From: Megasphaera cerevisiae DSM 20462
GTDB lineage: Bacteria > Bacillota > Negativicutes > Veillonellales > Megasphaeraceae
DNA: 64,000 nucleotides
NCBI RefSeq assembly: GCF_001045675.1
Contig: NZ_LEKT01000010.1
Span: 1-64,000, forward strand
Reading direction: 5' to 3'
The translations under genes and the position numbers were made by a program. Below are positions 9,553 to 18,327 of this stretch, in pieces (the first letter of the stretch is position 1; each line of letters starts with the position of its first letter). The notes under the pieces were generated by a model that was given only the letters and a program-made list of their open reading frames with translations, made no database searches and was not told the DNA's origin.

Positions 9553-9592
9553 TTTTACAAAACTTTACATTTCTTACACAGGAACCTTACAC
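9553..9592 (+). promoter_or_regulatory. Pho-box-like TTACA repeats upstream of pstS
   Basis: Four direct TTACA repeats start at 9555, 9565, 9574 and 9587, spaced 9-13 bp. They resemble the TT(A/C/T)ACA repeats bound by PhoP in Bacillus more than the enterobacterial Pho box. They lie 70-110 bp before the pstS start codon, the expected place for phosphate-starvation activation. No phoP/phoR genes are in the window. Confidence 0.65.
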
Positions 9593-9661
9593 GTCCTTGT
9601 TAGGATAAGAATGTATTAGGGATCACGCATAGATTCTATATCACAAAGGAGAGGATTTATA

Positions 9662-10552
9662 ATGAAATTGAAAAAAGTTATTCTTGTAGCCTTAGCTGCC
9701 ATGATGGTTTTGGGTGCGGCAGGCTGTGGAAGCGAACAGAAGAGTGATGCAGGTGCTGCGAAAACGGCGGCTGTTTCCGGCAGCATTACCGGTTCTGGCT
9801 CTTCGGCTTTGCTGCCACTTGTCAAGGATGCGGCAGAAAAATTTAAAGAAAAAAATAAAGACGTATCCATCAGCCTCAACGCAGGCGGTTCCGGCACTGG
9901 TTTGAAACAGGTTTCTGACGGCTCTGTCGACATGGGCAACTCCGATGTTCCGGCTGAAACAAAACTGGATAAAGCCAAGGCGGATAAGCTGCAGGATCAT
10001 AAGGTAGCCGTTATGACGGTCGCTGCCATTGTAAATAAAGATATTGGTGATAAAGTAAAAAGCGTAACTCGCCAGCAGCTGCAGGATATTTTCACTGCTA
10101 AAATCACAAACTGGAAAGATGTCGGCGGTCCGGATGAACCGATTGTCCTTGTCACCCGTCCTAAAACTTCCGGTACACGTGCTCTCTTTAAACAGTATGC
10201 CATCAATGATGCTGAAGAAGCCAGCAATAAATCCCTCGAAACAGATAATTCCGGCATTCTTGTGCAGAGCGTAGCACAAAATCCTGGCGCCATCGGCTAT
10301 GTGGCACTTCCGTATCTGGTAAACGATAAGAGCGTTGTGGCCTTGTCCATTGACGGCGTAGAACCGACACTGGAAAATACGTACAGCGGTAAATATTCTG
10401 TATGGGGTTATGAACACATCTATACAAGCAAAGAACCGAAAGCAGCTGTTAAGGCTTTCATTGACTACATTTTGTCCGATGAATATGGCAAACGGATTGA
10501 AGAACTGGGCTATGGCATAGGCAGTAAGATGCAGACGAAAGAAGTTCATTAA
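9662..10552 (+). CDS. pstS: Phosphate ABC transporter, phosphate-binding lipoprotein PstS
   Basis: This 296-residue protein captures phosphate outside the cytoplasmic membrane. It has a lipoprotein signal with lipobox LGAAGC (Cys about residue 21). The phosphate-binding motifs are GSGSSALLP, GGSGTGLKQVSDGSVDMGNSD and the TRPKTSGTRALF loop. A strong AAAGGAGAGG site precedes the ATG. It is the first gene of pstSCAB-phoU, with Pho-box-like repeats upstream, so induction by phosphate limitation is expected. Confidence 0.95.
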   Translation: MKLKKVILVALAAMMVLGAAGCGSEQKSDAGAAKTAAVSGSITGSGSSALLPLVKDAAEKFKEKNKDVSISLNAGGSGTGLKQVSDGSVDMGNSDVPAETKLDKAKADKLQDHKVAVMTVAAIVNKDIGDKVKSVTRQQLQDIFTAKITNWKDVGGPDEPIVLVTRPKTSGTRALFKQYAINDAEEASNKSLETDNSGILVQSVAQNPGAIGYVALPYLVNDKSVVALSIDGVEPTLENTYSGKYSVWGYEHIYTSKEPKAAVKAFIDYILSDEYGKRIEELGYGIGSKMQTKEVH

Positions 10553-10585
10553 TCGGCGCGGCTAATTAAACTGGGAGGAAATGTA

Positions 10586-11506
10586 ATGAATGCTATCGAA
10601 ACGGCGGTTTTAAAAGCCCACCGGAACGAGAAAGCAGCCCGATTTTTCATTACAGTATGCGGCATCGGTATGGCACTGGTGCCGTTTCTCATTGGGGGCT
10701 TTCTTTTAATCAAAGGTATAGATACCTTTACCTTGTTTGGTCATAGTTTGGGAGAATTTCTCTTTTCCGGACAATGGGACCCGAGTGATACGGCAGAAGG
10801 CGGCGGCTCAGTGGGCGCTGGTATATATATATCCGGTTCGCTGGTCACCTGTGCCCTGGCACTGCTGATCACGCTGCCGCTCAGCATTGCAACAGCTATT
10901 TTCATGACGGAAATAGCCAAGCCGCGGACGCGCCGCCTGATTCAGCCGGCTATTGAATTATTTACAGGGATACCTTCCGTTGTCTACGGCTGGATCGGCA
11001 TGACAGTACTCATTCCATTTTTGCGTTTGTTTTTTCCTATGCCTTTTGGTTTTTCCGTATTGGCAGCAGGTATTGTATTGGCTGTTATGATCTTTCCGAC
11101 TATCACGACCATGGCTGCCGATGCGATGAATGCCGTACCGAAACAATGGCGGGAGGCATCCTATGGATTAGGGGCAACGCGGTGGGAAACCATTGCTCAC
11201 GTTGTACTGCCGGCTGCTAAGGGCGGTATTTTTACGGGTATTATTTTAGGGCTTGCCAGGGCCTTGGGCGAAGCTTTGGCCGTTGCGATGGTTATCGGTC
11301 AGATGAAGGAATTTCCTACGTCACTGTTTCTGCCCGCCAGTACACTGACCACGGCTATTTCGGCAGATATGGGCGGTGCCATGGAGGGCGGTGAATACAG
11401 CGCTGCCTTGTGGACTATGGCGCTGCTATTGTTTGTTCTCTCGTTCTTATTTATTTTCCTGATTCATCAATTGAATTCAGCGACGAATTTGAAAGGAAAG
11501 GCTTAA
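10586..11506 (+). CDS. pstC: Phosphate ABC transporter permease PstC
   Basis: The 306-residue polytopic protein has about six membrane segments and a BPD_transp_1 domain. The coupling (EAA) loop is visible as PKQWREASYGLGATRWETI near residue 185. It forms the channel with PstA and is energised by PstB. The gene lies 33 bp after pstS and only 1 bp before pstA, consistent with one transcript. Confidence 0.95.
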   Translation: MNAIETAVLKAHRNEKAARFFITVCGIGMALVPFLIGGFLLIKGIDTFTLFGHSLGEFLFSGQWDPSDTAEGGGSVGAGIYISGSLVTCALALLITLPLSIATAIFMTEIAKPRTRRLIQPAIELFTGIPSVVYGWIGMTVLIPFLRLFFPMPFGFSVLAAGIVLAVMIFPTITTMAADAMNAVPKQWREASYGLGATRWETIAHVVLPAAKGGIFTGIILGLARALGEALAVAMVIGQMKEFPTSLFLPASTLTTAISADMGGAMEGGEYSAALWTMALLLFVLSFLFIFLIHQLNSATNLKGKA

Positions 11507-11507
11507 A

Positions 11508-12386
11508 ATGAATAGCGTTCAGCAGAAAAAAAGGGCTGACAATATCATGACTGGCCTGTTTTGCGCCGGAGCTGCTTTTGCCGTAGTCCTTCTGATTGGG
11601 TTTGTCGGTTTTGTCATTATACAGGGATTTGGACATATGACCATGTCCATGCTGTCTTTTTCTCCGACAGGGTTGGGGAATATGTTTTTCAATACGTTAT
11701 ATCTGGTTCTTCTGGCTCTCATTGCCAGTACGATTACGGGTGTGCCGGCTGGGATATTTCTGGCTGAATATGCCAAGCAGGGCCGCGTTACAAAATGGGT
11801 CCGCATGGCCGTTGAGACACTGGCTTCACTGCCATCTATCGTTGTAGGGCTGTTCGGGTATCTGGCTTTCATCGTTATGACGGGCTCGCAATGGAATCTT
11901 TTCGCCGGTTCGCTGGCTGTATCCATTTTGACCTTGCCATTGGTAACGTCGGTAACCGAAGATGCGCTGCGCAATTTGCCTGACAGCTATCGTCAGGGCA
12001 GCCTTGGGTTAGGCGCATCGCATTGGCAGACTATCTGGCGCGTCCTGCTGCCAGCGTGTTTTCCTCGCATAATGACGGGTCTTATCATGGCTGCCGGTCG
12101 TGGCTTTGGGGAAGCGGCGGCTCTTATGTTTACGGCCGGGATGTCTACGGATATTGATTGGAATAACTGGGATATTACATCCTCCTCGTGCCCGCTCAAT
12201 CCGTTCCGCCCAGGGGAAACATTGGCGCTGCATATTTGGGCTTTGCGTACAGAAGCATTGCAGCCGGATGCATTTCAGGCCGCAGGAGCTTCTTCGGCAA
12301 TTTTGATGGTTCTCGTCGTTTCGTTCAGCTTGGCAGCACGATATCTGAGTTGGCGGATTGACAAAAAGATGGGAGGAAACAGATAA
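11508..12386 (+). CDS. pstA: Phosphate ABC transporter permease PstA
   Basis: A 292-residue polytopic permease, partner of PstC, with an EAA-type coupling loop ([19 protein letters not shown] near residue 160) followed by the conserved [10 protein letters not shown] segment. About six transmembrane segments are predicted. Its stop codon overlaps the start of pstB, indicating translational coupling. Confidence 0.95.
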   Translation: MNSVQQKKRADNIMTGLFCAGAAFAVVLLIGFVGFVIIQGFGHMTMSMLSFSPTGLGNMFFNTLYLVLLALIASTITGVPAGIFLAEYAKQGRVTKWVRMAVETLASLPSIVVGLFGYLAFIVMTGSQWNLFAGSLAVSILTLPLVTSVTEDALRNLPDSYRQGSLGLGASHWQTIWRVLLPACFPRIMTGLIMAAGRGFGEAAALMFTAGMSTDIDWNNWDITSSSCPLNPFRPGETLALHIWALRTEALQPDAFQAAGASSAILMVLVVSFSLAARYLSWRIDKKMGGNR

Positions 12387-13243
12387 TGGCAGAATTGACG
12401 ACGACCTTATCCGGATATGGTGCGGCTGCGGCTAAAAAAGAACAGGAAAAGACAGCTGTACGGGAACATGATATCGCTAAGGCAGATCCTGTGGAATATA
12501 CGTTTGATGTGAACGGACTGGATTTGTACTATGATCAGACGCAGGCGTTGAAAGATATTTCCATGAAGATTCAGAAAAATCAAATTACGGCACTGATTGG
12601 GCCGTCGGGCTGCGGCAAATCTACGTTTATTAAAACGCTGAACCGGATGAATGATTGGATTGAAGGCTGCCATGTGACCGGGCAGATTCTGTTTGAAGGC
12701 AAAGATATTTTCAAAGAGGTGGATTCTCTGGCACTGCGGTATCGTGTGGGCATGGTATTTCAGCAGCCGACGCCATTTCCCAAAAGCGTTTTTGAAAATG
12801 TAGCCTATGGTCCCCGTATTCAGGGAATTTCCAATAAAAAAGAATTGGAAGAAATCGTGGAACAGAGTCTTAGGCAGGCTGCGTGCTGGGACGAAATGAA
12901 GGATCGTCTGCATCAGAGCGCGCTGGGCTTATCCGGCGGACAGCAGCAGCGTCTGTGTATTGCTCGCACGCTGGCGGCCCGTCCGTCTGTGATTTTGATG
13001 GATGAACCTACATCGGCTCTGGATCCGATTTCTACACAGAAAATCGAAGATTTGGCATTGGAACTGAAAGAAAAATATACTATCGTCATCGTAACGCACA
13101 GCATGCAGCAGGCACGCCGCATTTCTGACAAGACGGCCTTCTTTCTCTTAGGGGAATTGCTTGAATTTAATGATACTATTGAAATGTTTACGAACCCGTC
13201 CAATCCGAAAACAGAAGAGTATATTACGGGTCGGTTCGGTTAA
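12386..13243 (+). CDS. pstB: Phosphate ABC transporter ATP-binding protein PstB
   Basis: A 285-residue ABC ATPase with Walker [10 protein letters not shown], signature LSGGQQQRL, Walker [14 protein letters not shown] and switch His in [10 protein letters not shown]. Residues 1-40 form an N-terminal extension before the ABC core starts at about residue 45, slightly longer than enterobacterial PstB (257 aa). It overlaps pstA by 1 bp and powers phosphate import. Confidence 0.95.
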   Translation: MAELTTTLSGYGAAAAKKEQEKTAVREHDIAKADPVEYTFDVNGLDLYYDQTQALKDISMKIQKNQITALIGPSGCGKSTFIKTLNRMNDWIEGCHVTGQILFEGKDIFKEVDSLALRYRVGMVFQQPTPFPKSVFENVAYGPRIQGISNKKELEEIVEQSLRQAACWDEMKDRLHQSALGLSGGQQQRLCIARTLAARPSVILMDEPTSALDPISTQKIEDLALELKEKYTIVIVTHSMQQARRISDKTAFFLLGELLEFNDTIEMFTNPSNPKTEEYITGRFG

Positions 13244-13258
13244 TGGGAGGTTGTGCGT

Positions 13259-13906
13259 ATGTTGGAAGCATATGAAAAATCTGTGCGTGAGTTGAATGCG
13301 GAGATCACGTCATTGGGCATTAAGATCGAACAAGCTATCGATAAGACCTGGAAAGCCCTGGAAACTATGGATGTAAAGCTGGCTGAAGAGGTATACCGGG
13401 GCGATGATGAAATTGATGTGATGGTCAAGGAGTGCATGCGCAAGGATCTGACAATCAGTATGATGCAGAGTCCGGTGGCAGCCGATTGGCGCAGTTTGAT
13501 GGCAACTCTTAAAATCCTCTCCGATTTGGAACGAATTGCTGACCACTGTGCAGATATAAGCCATTATGTTATGCATTTGGAACATGCAAATCATCATCTG
13601 CCTATTCCGCAGGGACTCAAAGAAATGTACGGCGTTATGTCTTCTATGGTCAGCGACGTTCTTGATTTCTATAAGGGAAAGGAAAGCTCGCAGGCAGAAC
13701 TGATGCGGGATAAGGATGATATTGTAGATATGGCATTTAATCATCTCATGGAAGAAATTTCTAGGGAAATTACCAGTGATCCGGAACATTCCCGGGATTA
13801 CATTTCCTTCGTGCTTATTGTCAAATATATTGAACGCATGGCCGATCATGCCAATAATATTGCAGAATGGGTTATATATCGTGATAAGAATGAATTGAAT
13901 ATATAG
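13259..13906 (+). CDS. phoU: Phosphate signalling/uptake regulator PhoU
   Basis: About 215 residues, all-helical, with two PhoU repeats, each carrying the metal-binding E/DxxxD pattern (GDDEIDVM and KDDIVDMAFN). The frame is open from a GTG at 13253, but the ATG at 13259 lies 8 nt after GGGAGG and is preferred. PhoU couples PstSCAB to the phosphate two-component system and prevents phosphate over-uptake. It is the last gene of the operon and is followed by a terminator. Confidence 0.94.
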   Translation: MLEAYEKSVRELNAEITSLGIKIEQAIDKTWKALETMDVKLAEEVYRGDDEIDVMVKECMRKDLTISMMQSPVAADWRSLMATLKILSDLERIADHCADISHYVMHLEHANHHLPIPQGLKEMYGVMSSMVSDVLDFYKGKESSQAELMRDKDDIVDMAFNHLMEEISREITSDPEHSRDYISFVLIVKYIERMADHANNIAEWVIYRDKNELNI

Positions 13907-13924
13907 CATTAGTTTTTTGGAGAT

Positions 13925-13962
13925 AAAGAACTGCGCGGTTAGACGTGCAGTTCTTTTTTTTT
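13925..13962 (+). terminator. Rho-independent terminator of the pst-phoU operon
   Basis: A stem built from AAAGAACTGC and GCAGTTCTTT (arms from 13925 and up to about 13956) encloses a short loop. At least eight T follow. It lies 18 bp after the phoU stop. Confidence 0.85.
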
Positions 13963-14075
13963 GTGCCATATTTTCAGATATTTTTTTATCTGGTATTACT
14001 GCATGTGCGAGTCCTTTGTATGAATATTGTATTAGTAAATAGTATCGAGGTAAAACGCTAAGTCATGTATTTTAC

Positions 14076-14118
14076 ATATCAACACGGCAGATTTTTCTTC
14101 CGTGTTGATATTTTTTTG
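14076..14118 (+). terminator. Strong terminator hairpin in a gene-free stretch (13963-14274)
   Basis: The arms ATATCAACACGG (14076-14087) and CCGTGTTGATAT (14100-14111) are perfectly complementary over 12 bp and are followed by a T7 run. No coding sequence lies between the phoU terminator and this one, so it either backs up phoU termination or ends a short non-coding transcript. The remaining 312-bp gap shows only AT-rich DNA and presumably the promoter of the IclR gene. Confidence 0.75.
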
Positions 14119-14274
14119 TCAATGTGAGCAGGTGTGATTTAAATATGCGTTGTATGCATTTTGTATTGGAAATAGAAATTATACATAAGGATTGCAATAT
14201 GGTACATAATATTTTATAATTAAAGAAAAATTTTAAATAGTGGAATGTTTATCATAATATAGGAATGGTGGAAT

Positions 14275-15051
14275 ATGAGTAATAATACTGCAGGTGCCAA
14301 TACTAATAATAGTATCGTCAAAGCGGTACAACTTTTGAATACGTTTTCAATGGAAAAGCCAAGATTACGTTTAAAGGAAATTAGTGTCATGACAGGCATC
14401 AGCCAGCCAACCGCATACAGGATGCTGAGTACATTAAAGCAATTCGGCCTTGTGGAGCAGCATGGCAGCATTTATTCGTTGGGATTGGGACTGCTGCGGT
14501 ATGAAAGTATTGTACTGAATTCCATTACCTTACGGCGGGTATGTATGCCGTATTTAGAGGAATTATCCTTGAAGGAACGGATCAACGTAAATCTGGCGGT
14601 ACTGGAGGGCGATGAGGTGTTATATGTCGCAAGAGCGGAAACGCCATACTGCCGGTATGGGTATTTTCACGTGGGAATGCGCCGTCCTGTGTATTGCACA
14701 GCGCTGGGAAAGGTACTTGTGTATCAGAAACCGGAGTTGATCGAACGGGTATTTGCCAAGGGCGTTATTAAATGTACCATGAATACGATTACTGATGAAA
14801 CGGAATTTCGTAAAGAAATTGAAACGGTAAAGCTTCAAGGGTATGCAACGGATCTGGAGGAATGGACGAACGGCAGCAATTGTATTGCGGCACCGGTGTT
14901 TGATTTGGGCCGGCGTGTAATCGGTGGTATCAGTATTTCCGGGCCCGTATCTACCTACAGTAGAGAGCAGATTTTAGGGTATCGGCCGATTCTCTTAGAA
15001 TATGCCAATCGGGTCTCCCTGGCGATGCAGAATTTGGGAGAATCTAATTAA
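14275..15051 (+). CDS. IclR-family transcriptional regulator
   Basis: A 258-residue protein with an N-terminal winged HTH (residues ~12-70, LKEISVMTGISQPTAYRML) and a C-terminal IclR effector-binding domain (from ~85, with ALGKVLVYQ and NCIAAPVFDLGRRVIGGISISGP). A GGAATGGTGG stretch precedes the ATG. It is followed by its own terminator and then by the PPC and DUF362 genes, which are plausible targets. Such regulators usually sense aromatic, glyoxylate-type or short-chain organic acids; the ligand is unknown. Confidence 0.92.
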   Translation: MSNNTAGANTNNSIVKAVQLLNTFSMEKPRLRLKEISVMTGISQPTAYRMLSTLKQFGLVEQHGSIYSLGLGLLRYESIVLNSITLRRVCMPYLEELSLKERINVNLAVLEGDEVLYVARAETPYCRYGYFHVGMRRPVYCTALGKVLVYQKPELIERVFAKGVIKCTMNTITDETEFRKEIETVKLQGYATDLEEWTNGSNCIAAPVFDLGRRVIGGISISGPVSTYSREQILGYRPILLEYANRVSLAMQNLGESN

Positions 15052-15099
15052 TAAAACGGGATCTTTTTTTCAGAAGAAAGCAAGGTCTGCAAATACATG

Positions 15100-15145
15100 A
15101 CAGAGGATCAGGTTCCCATGGACAGGGAAAGATCCTCTGTTTTAT
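15100..15145 (+). terminator. Rho-independent terminator after the IclR gene
   Basis: Perfect 10-bp arms ACAGAGGATC (15100-15109) and GATCCTCTGT (15131-15140) contain an inner TTCCC/GGGAA hairpin. TTTTAT follows. Confidence 0.8.
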
Positions 15146-15285
15146 ATATAGAGTAAATAAACCTATTAAATAAAAATATTATTCATATATAGAAATGATA
15201 TATTCAAATATTGATATAAACAACGTATGGTTATATAATGTAACAAGCAGACAGCATAGTGTTTTTTTTGAGGGAGGGATTGGGA

Positions 15286-15714
15286 ATGGAATATAGTAAA
15301 GTAGATACTGCGCATTATATGGTTCGTCTGGATGCCGGTGATGAAATTGTTGCATCACTGAAAAAAATGGCAGAGGCGGAACAAATTACATTTGCTATGA
15401 TTCAAGGACTGGGTGCGGTCAATGATATCATTGTAGGGGTGTTTGATGTAGAGACGAAACGATATCATTCCAATATGTTCACGGGAAATTTTGAAATCGT
15501 TTCACTTACGGGGACAATAGATCGCATGAAGAGAACCTACTACAGTCATTTTCATATCAGTGTCGGAGATGCGAGGGGAATGGTGCTGGGAGGACATTTG
15601 AATAAAGCGGTCATCAGTGCGACTGCTGAAATTGTAGTTACCCTGTTGGAGGGCGAAATAGACCGTGAATATAGTGAAGCTGTAGGTTTGAATCTAGTGC
15701 GGTTTAAGGACTGA
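15286..15714 (+). CDS. PPC-domain (DUF296) protein
   Basis: The 142-residue protein is a single PPC/DUF296 domain, a small trimer-forming α/β fold found in bacteria, archaea and plant AT-hook proteins. Metal-site-like histidines are visible in SHFHISVGD and GMVLGGHLNKA. The ATG at 15286 lies 8 nt after GAGGGAGGG; the longer open frame from 15259 lacks such support. Bacterial members are often next to regulators or redox genes, but no biochemical role is established. It lies 58 bp before the DUF362 gene and is probably cotranscribed with it. Confidence 0.8.
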   Translation: MEYSKVDTAHYMVRLDAGDEIVASLKKMAEAEQITFAMIQGLGAVNDIIVGVFDVETKRYHSNMFTGNFEIVSLTGTIDRMKRTYYSHFHISVGDARGMVLGGHLNKAVISATAEIVVTLLEGEIDREYSEAVGLNLVRFKD

Positions 15715-15772
15715 TTATACAGTGAAATGTGCAGCATTTTTTTAGCAGGTATGAAGGAGACGGCAGAATAGT

Positions 15773-16891
15773 ATGGAAAAACAGGATCTGATTGTGACGT
15801 ACGGTACGGATGCAGCCGCAATGACACGGCAGGTATTAGATAAAGCGGATCTGGCGTCTATGATTTCTGATGGCAATGCCAAAATTGGCATCAAGCCGAA
15901 TTTAGTAGTTGCTAAGCCGCATAACTCGGGGGCGACGACGTCTCCGGTGATGGTCGAAGCCGTGCTGCGGTATTTACGGGAACATGGATTTAAACAGCTT
16001 TTGATTTTAGAAGGTTCATGGGTTGGAGATAGTACTAAAAAGGCTTTTTCTGTCAGCGGTATCGAAGAAGCTGCTGAAAAATACGGCGTACCGTTACTGG
16101 ATACAAAGGATGACGCATACTGCAGGGTACAGGCAGGGCCGATGGAGATGGAAATCAGTAAAACCGCGCTGGATCTTGATTTTATTATCAATATGCCTGT
16201 GCTGAAGGGACATTGCCAGACTAAGATTACGGGGGCATTGAAAAATTTAAAAGGATGTATGTCAGATAGGGAAAAGAGGCATTTTCATCTTTTGGGTCTT
16301 CACAGGCCGATTGCCTATTTGAATACTGTATTGAAATCCGGATTTATACTGATGGACGGCTTGTGCGGCGATCTTGATTTTGAAGAAGGAGGCAATCCGG
16401 TTCCCATGAACCGGATTATCGGGGGAGTTGATCCGGTTTTGGTGGATTCCTATGTGGCTGAAGCTATGGGGTATAGTCCGGAGGAGATCGAATATATAAA
16501 AATTGCTCATGAACTCGGCGTAGGTTCCTGTGATATCATTCATGCCAATCGCATTGTACTCCATCATGATCACGTACTTGTCCGGCCGCTTTACTCCCGC
16601 AAGGTACAGCTACTGTCGCAGGCTATAGTGGAAAAAGAGGCTTGTTCTGCTTGCTATGCCAATCTCATTCAGGCTCTGGCCCGCCTGCAAGATAAGCATT
16701 TATTAGTTCATTTTAAACAGCAGCCGATTTTTATCGGGCAGGGCTTTAAAGGAAAGACCGGCGATGGCGTTGGCTGTGGTGCCTGTACACAAGGGTTCAG
16801 GTGTTCGGTTCCAGGGTGTCCGCCAGCAGCGACAACCATTCTTCATGTGCTGCTGCAGGAGATAGGCCGTAAGAGCGCTTTTCCATTCTGA
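15773..16891 (+). CDS. DUF362-domain protein with Cys-rich C-terminus
   Basis: The 372-residue protein carries a DUF362 domain over about residues 35-240 (KIGIKPNLVVAKPH, INMPVLKGHCQTKITGALKNLKG). The C-terminal third has cysteines in two clusters: a CSACY pair around residue 285 and four cysteines in GVGCGACTQGFRCSVPGCPP around residue 340. These could bind an iron-sulfur cluster, although they are not a standard ferredoxin repeat. GAAGGAGACGG precedes the start region. DUF362 proteins are mostly uncharacterised and often fused to ferredoxin domains. A redox role is only inferred. Confidence 0.78.
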   Translation: MEKQDLIVTYGTDAAAMTRQVLDKADLASMISDGNAKIGIKPNLVVAKPHNSGATTSPVMVEAVLRYLREHGFKQLLILEGSWVGDSTKKAFSVSGIEEAAEKYGVPLLDTKDDAYCRVQAGPMEMEISKTALDLDFIINMPVLKGHCQTKITGALKNLKGCMSDREKRHFHLLGLHRPIAYLNTVLKSGFILMDGLCGDLDFEEGGNPVPMNRIIGGVDPVLVDSYVAEAMGYSPEEIEYIKIAHELGVGSCDIIHANRIVLHHDHVLVRPLYSRKVQLLSQAIVEKEACSACYANLIQALARLQDKHLLVHFKQQPIFIGQGFKGKTGDGVGCGACTQGFRCSVPGCPPAATTILHVLLQEIGRKSAFPF

Positions 16892-16901
16892 TGAAGATAC
16901 A

Positions 16902-16942
16902 CAAAACAGGAGGCTGACTATATGAGCCAGCCTCCTGTTTTG
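16902..16942. terminator. Strong hairpin terminator between convergent genes
   Basis: A perfect 15-bp stem (16902-16916 and 16928-16942) with an 11-nt loop starts with CAAAAC and ends with GTTTTG, so it can end transcription in both directions. It lies between the DUF362 gene (plus) and fprA (minus). Confidence 0.8.
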
Positions 16943-17029
16943 CTGCAGTTGAATAAAGTATATCTGAGTTGGGGATGGAGGTGTGTCAGTATATTATACA
17001 GCAGATATACCCTAAGGCTATCAACTGCA

Positions 17030-18235
17030 TTATTGCTTCATAGATTCTGCAATACTGTTGACCAACTCATCCATCGAAGGTTCTTGTACTGGCGTCATTG
17101 CGGAATTTAAGGTAACGACATCGTCGAGGACGGTGATCCCTTTTAACTGTTCATCCAGAAACTGACGCATGAGTGTGCCGGAGGTGCAGGCCCAGGATCC
17201 ATTTTCCAAAATTGCCACCGTACGGTTCTGCACATTTAGTGCTTTCATATCCATTAGATAATTATGCATTTTTGGATAAATGCCCAGATTGTATGTGACG
17301 CTTGCCAGAACAATGTGACTGAGGCGGAAGGTCTCTGCGATCAGATAGGAAATATCCGTACTGGACACATCATACATGGAAACCTTTGTAATTCCCTTTT
17401 CTACTAATTTGGCTGCCAGCAGGGAAGCTGCGCTTTCCGTGTTGCCATACATGGAGGCGTAAACTAGCAGTACCCCTTGATCTTCTGGCTCGTAGGTACT
17501 CCACTTGACATATTTATCAAGAAAATAGCCGATATCGCTGCGCCATACGAGCCCATGGAGGGGACATATCATTTTGATATCAATTCCGGCGGCTTTTTTT
17601 AGCAAAAATTGTACATGGGGACCGTATTTTCCGACAATATTCGTATAATACCGGCGGGCATCGTCGATCCAGTCCCGGTCAAAATTTACTTCATCATTGA
17701 AGAGCTTGCCGTCCAGGGCGCCGAAGGAGCCAAAGGCATCGGCAGAGAAGAGCACTCCGTTTGTAGTATCGAAGGTGACCATCGCTTCCGGCCAGTGAAC
17801 CATGGGAGCAGCAACAAAAGTGACGACATGCTTGCCGAAGGCTTTAGTGTCTCCTTCCTTGACTTCTTCTGCCCGGCCGTCGACAGGAAATCCGAATTGA
17901 CGCATCAGCATAAAGGCCTTTTCATTGCTGATTACTTTGGTTTCGGGGTGCCGCAGCAGTACTTCTTCAATGGATGCGGCATGATCCGGTTCCACGTGGT
18001 TGATTAATAAATAATCAAGAGGGCGGCCTGCCAGCACAGCCTCTATATTTTCTAAAAATTGCCGGCATACAGACCAGTCAGCGGTATCAAATAGTACTGT
18101 TTTTTCATCGAGGAGCAAATAAGAATTATAGGATACGCCGCGGGGAATGGGGTGAATATTTTCAAATAAAGCCAGGCGGTGATCATTAGCACCTACCCAA
18201 TATAAATCTTCGGTCACTTTTCTAACACAATGCAT
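17030..18235 (-). CDS. fprA: Flavodiiron protein (FprA-type O2/NO reductase)
   Basis: The protein has an N-terminal metallo-β-lactamase-like diiron domain with ligands in HVEPDHAASIEE and a His in APMVHWPEAM. A C-terminal flavodoxin domain (from ~residue 255, VYASMYGNTESAA) binds FMN. It reduces O2 to water or NO to N2O in anaerobes, usually with electrons from rubredoxin. The ATG at 18235 lies just after AAGGAGGA; the open frame extends to 18331 but without support. It is 92 bp downstream of, and probably cotranscribed with, the rubredoxin-containing fusion at 18328-20232, which offers a natural donor. Length 401 aa is normal. Confidence 0.93.
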   Translation of the reverse strand: MHCVRKVTEDLYWVGANDHRLALFENIHPIPRGVSYNSYLLLDEKTVLFDTADWSVCRQFLENIEAVLAGRPLDYLLINHVEPDHAASIEEVLLRHPETKVISNEKAFMLMRQFGFPVDGRAEEVKEGDTKAFGKHVVTFVAAPMVHWPEAMVTFDTTNGVLFSADAFGSFGALDGKLFNDEVNFDRDWIDDARRYYTNIVGKYGPHVQFLLKKAAGIDIKMICPLHGLVWRSDIGYFLDKYVKWSTYEPEDQGVLLVYASMYGNTESAASLLAAKLVEKGITKVSMYDVSSTDISYLIAETFRLSHIVLASVTYNLGIYPKMHNYLMDMKALNVQNRTVAILENGSWACTSGTLMRQFLDEQLKGITVLDDVVTLNSAMTPVQEPSMDELVNSIAESMKQ

Positions 18236-18327
18236 AGTAAATCCTCCTTTTTTAGTCATGATGCTAAAAGCCGGACGGCAGGTCATTTCGAATGAAATCA
18301 GAGCAGGCCGAAACGGCTGTATGTGTA

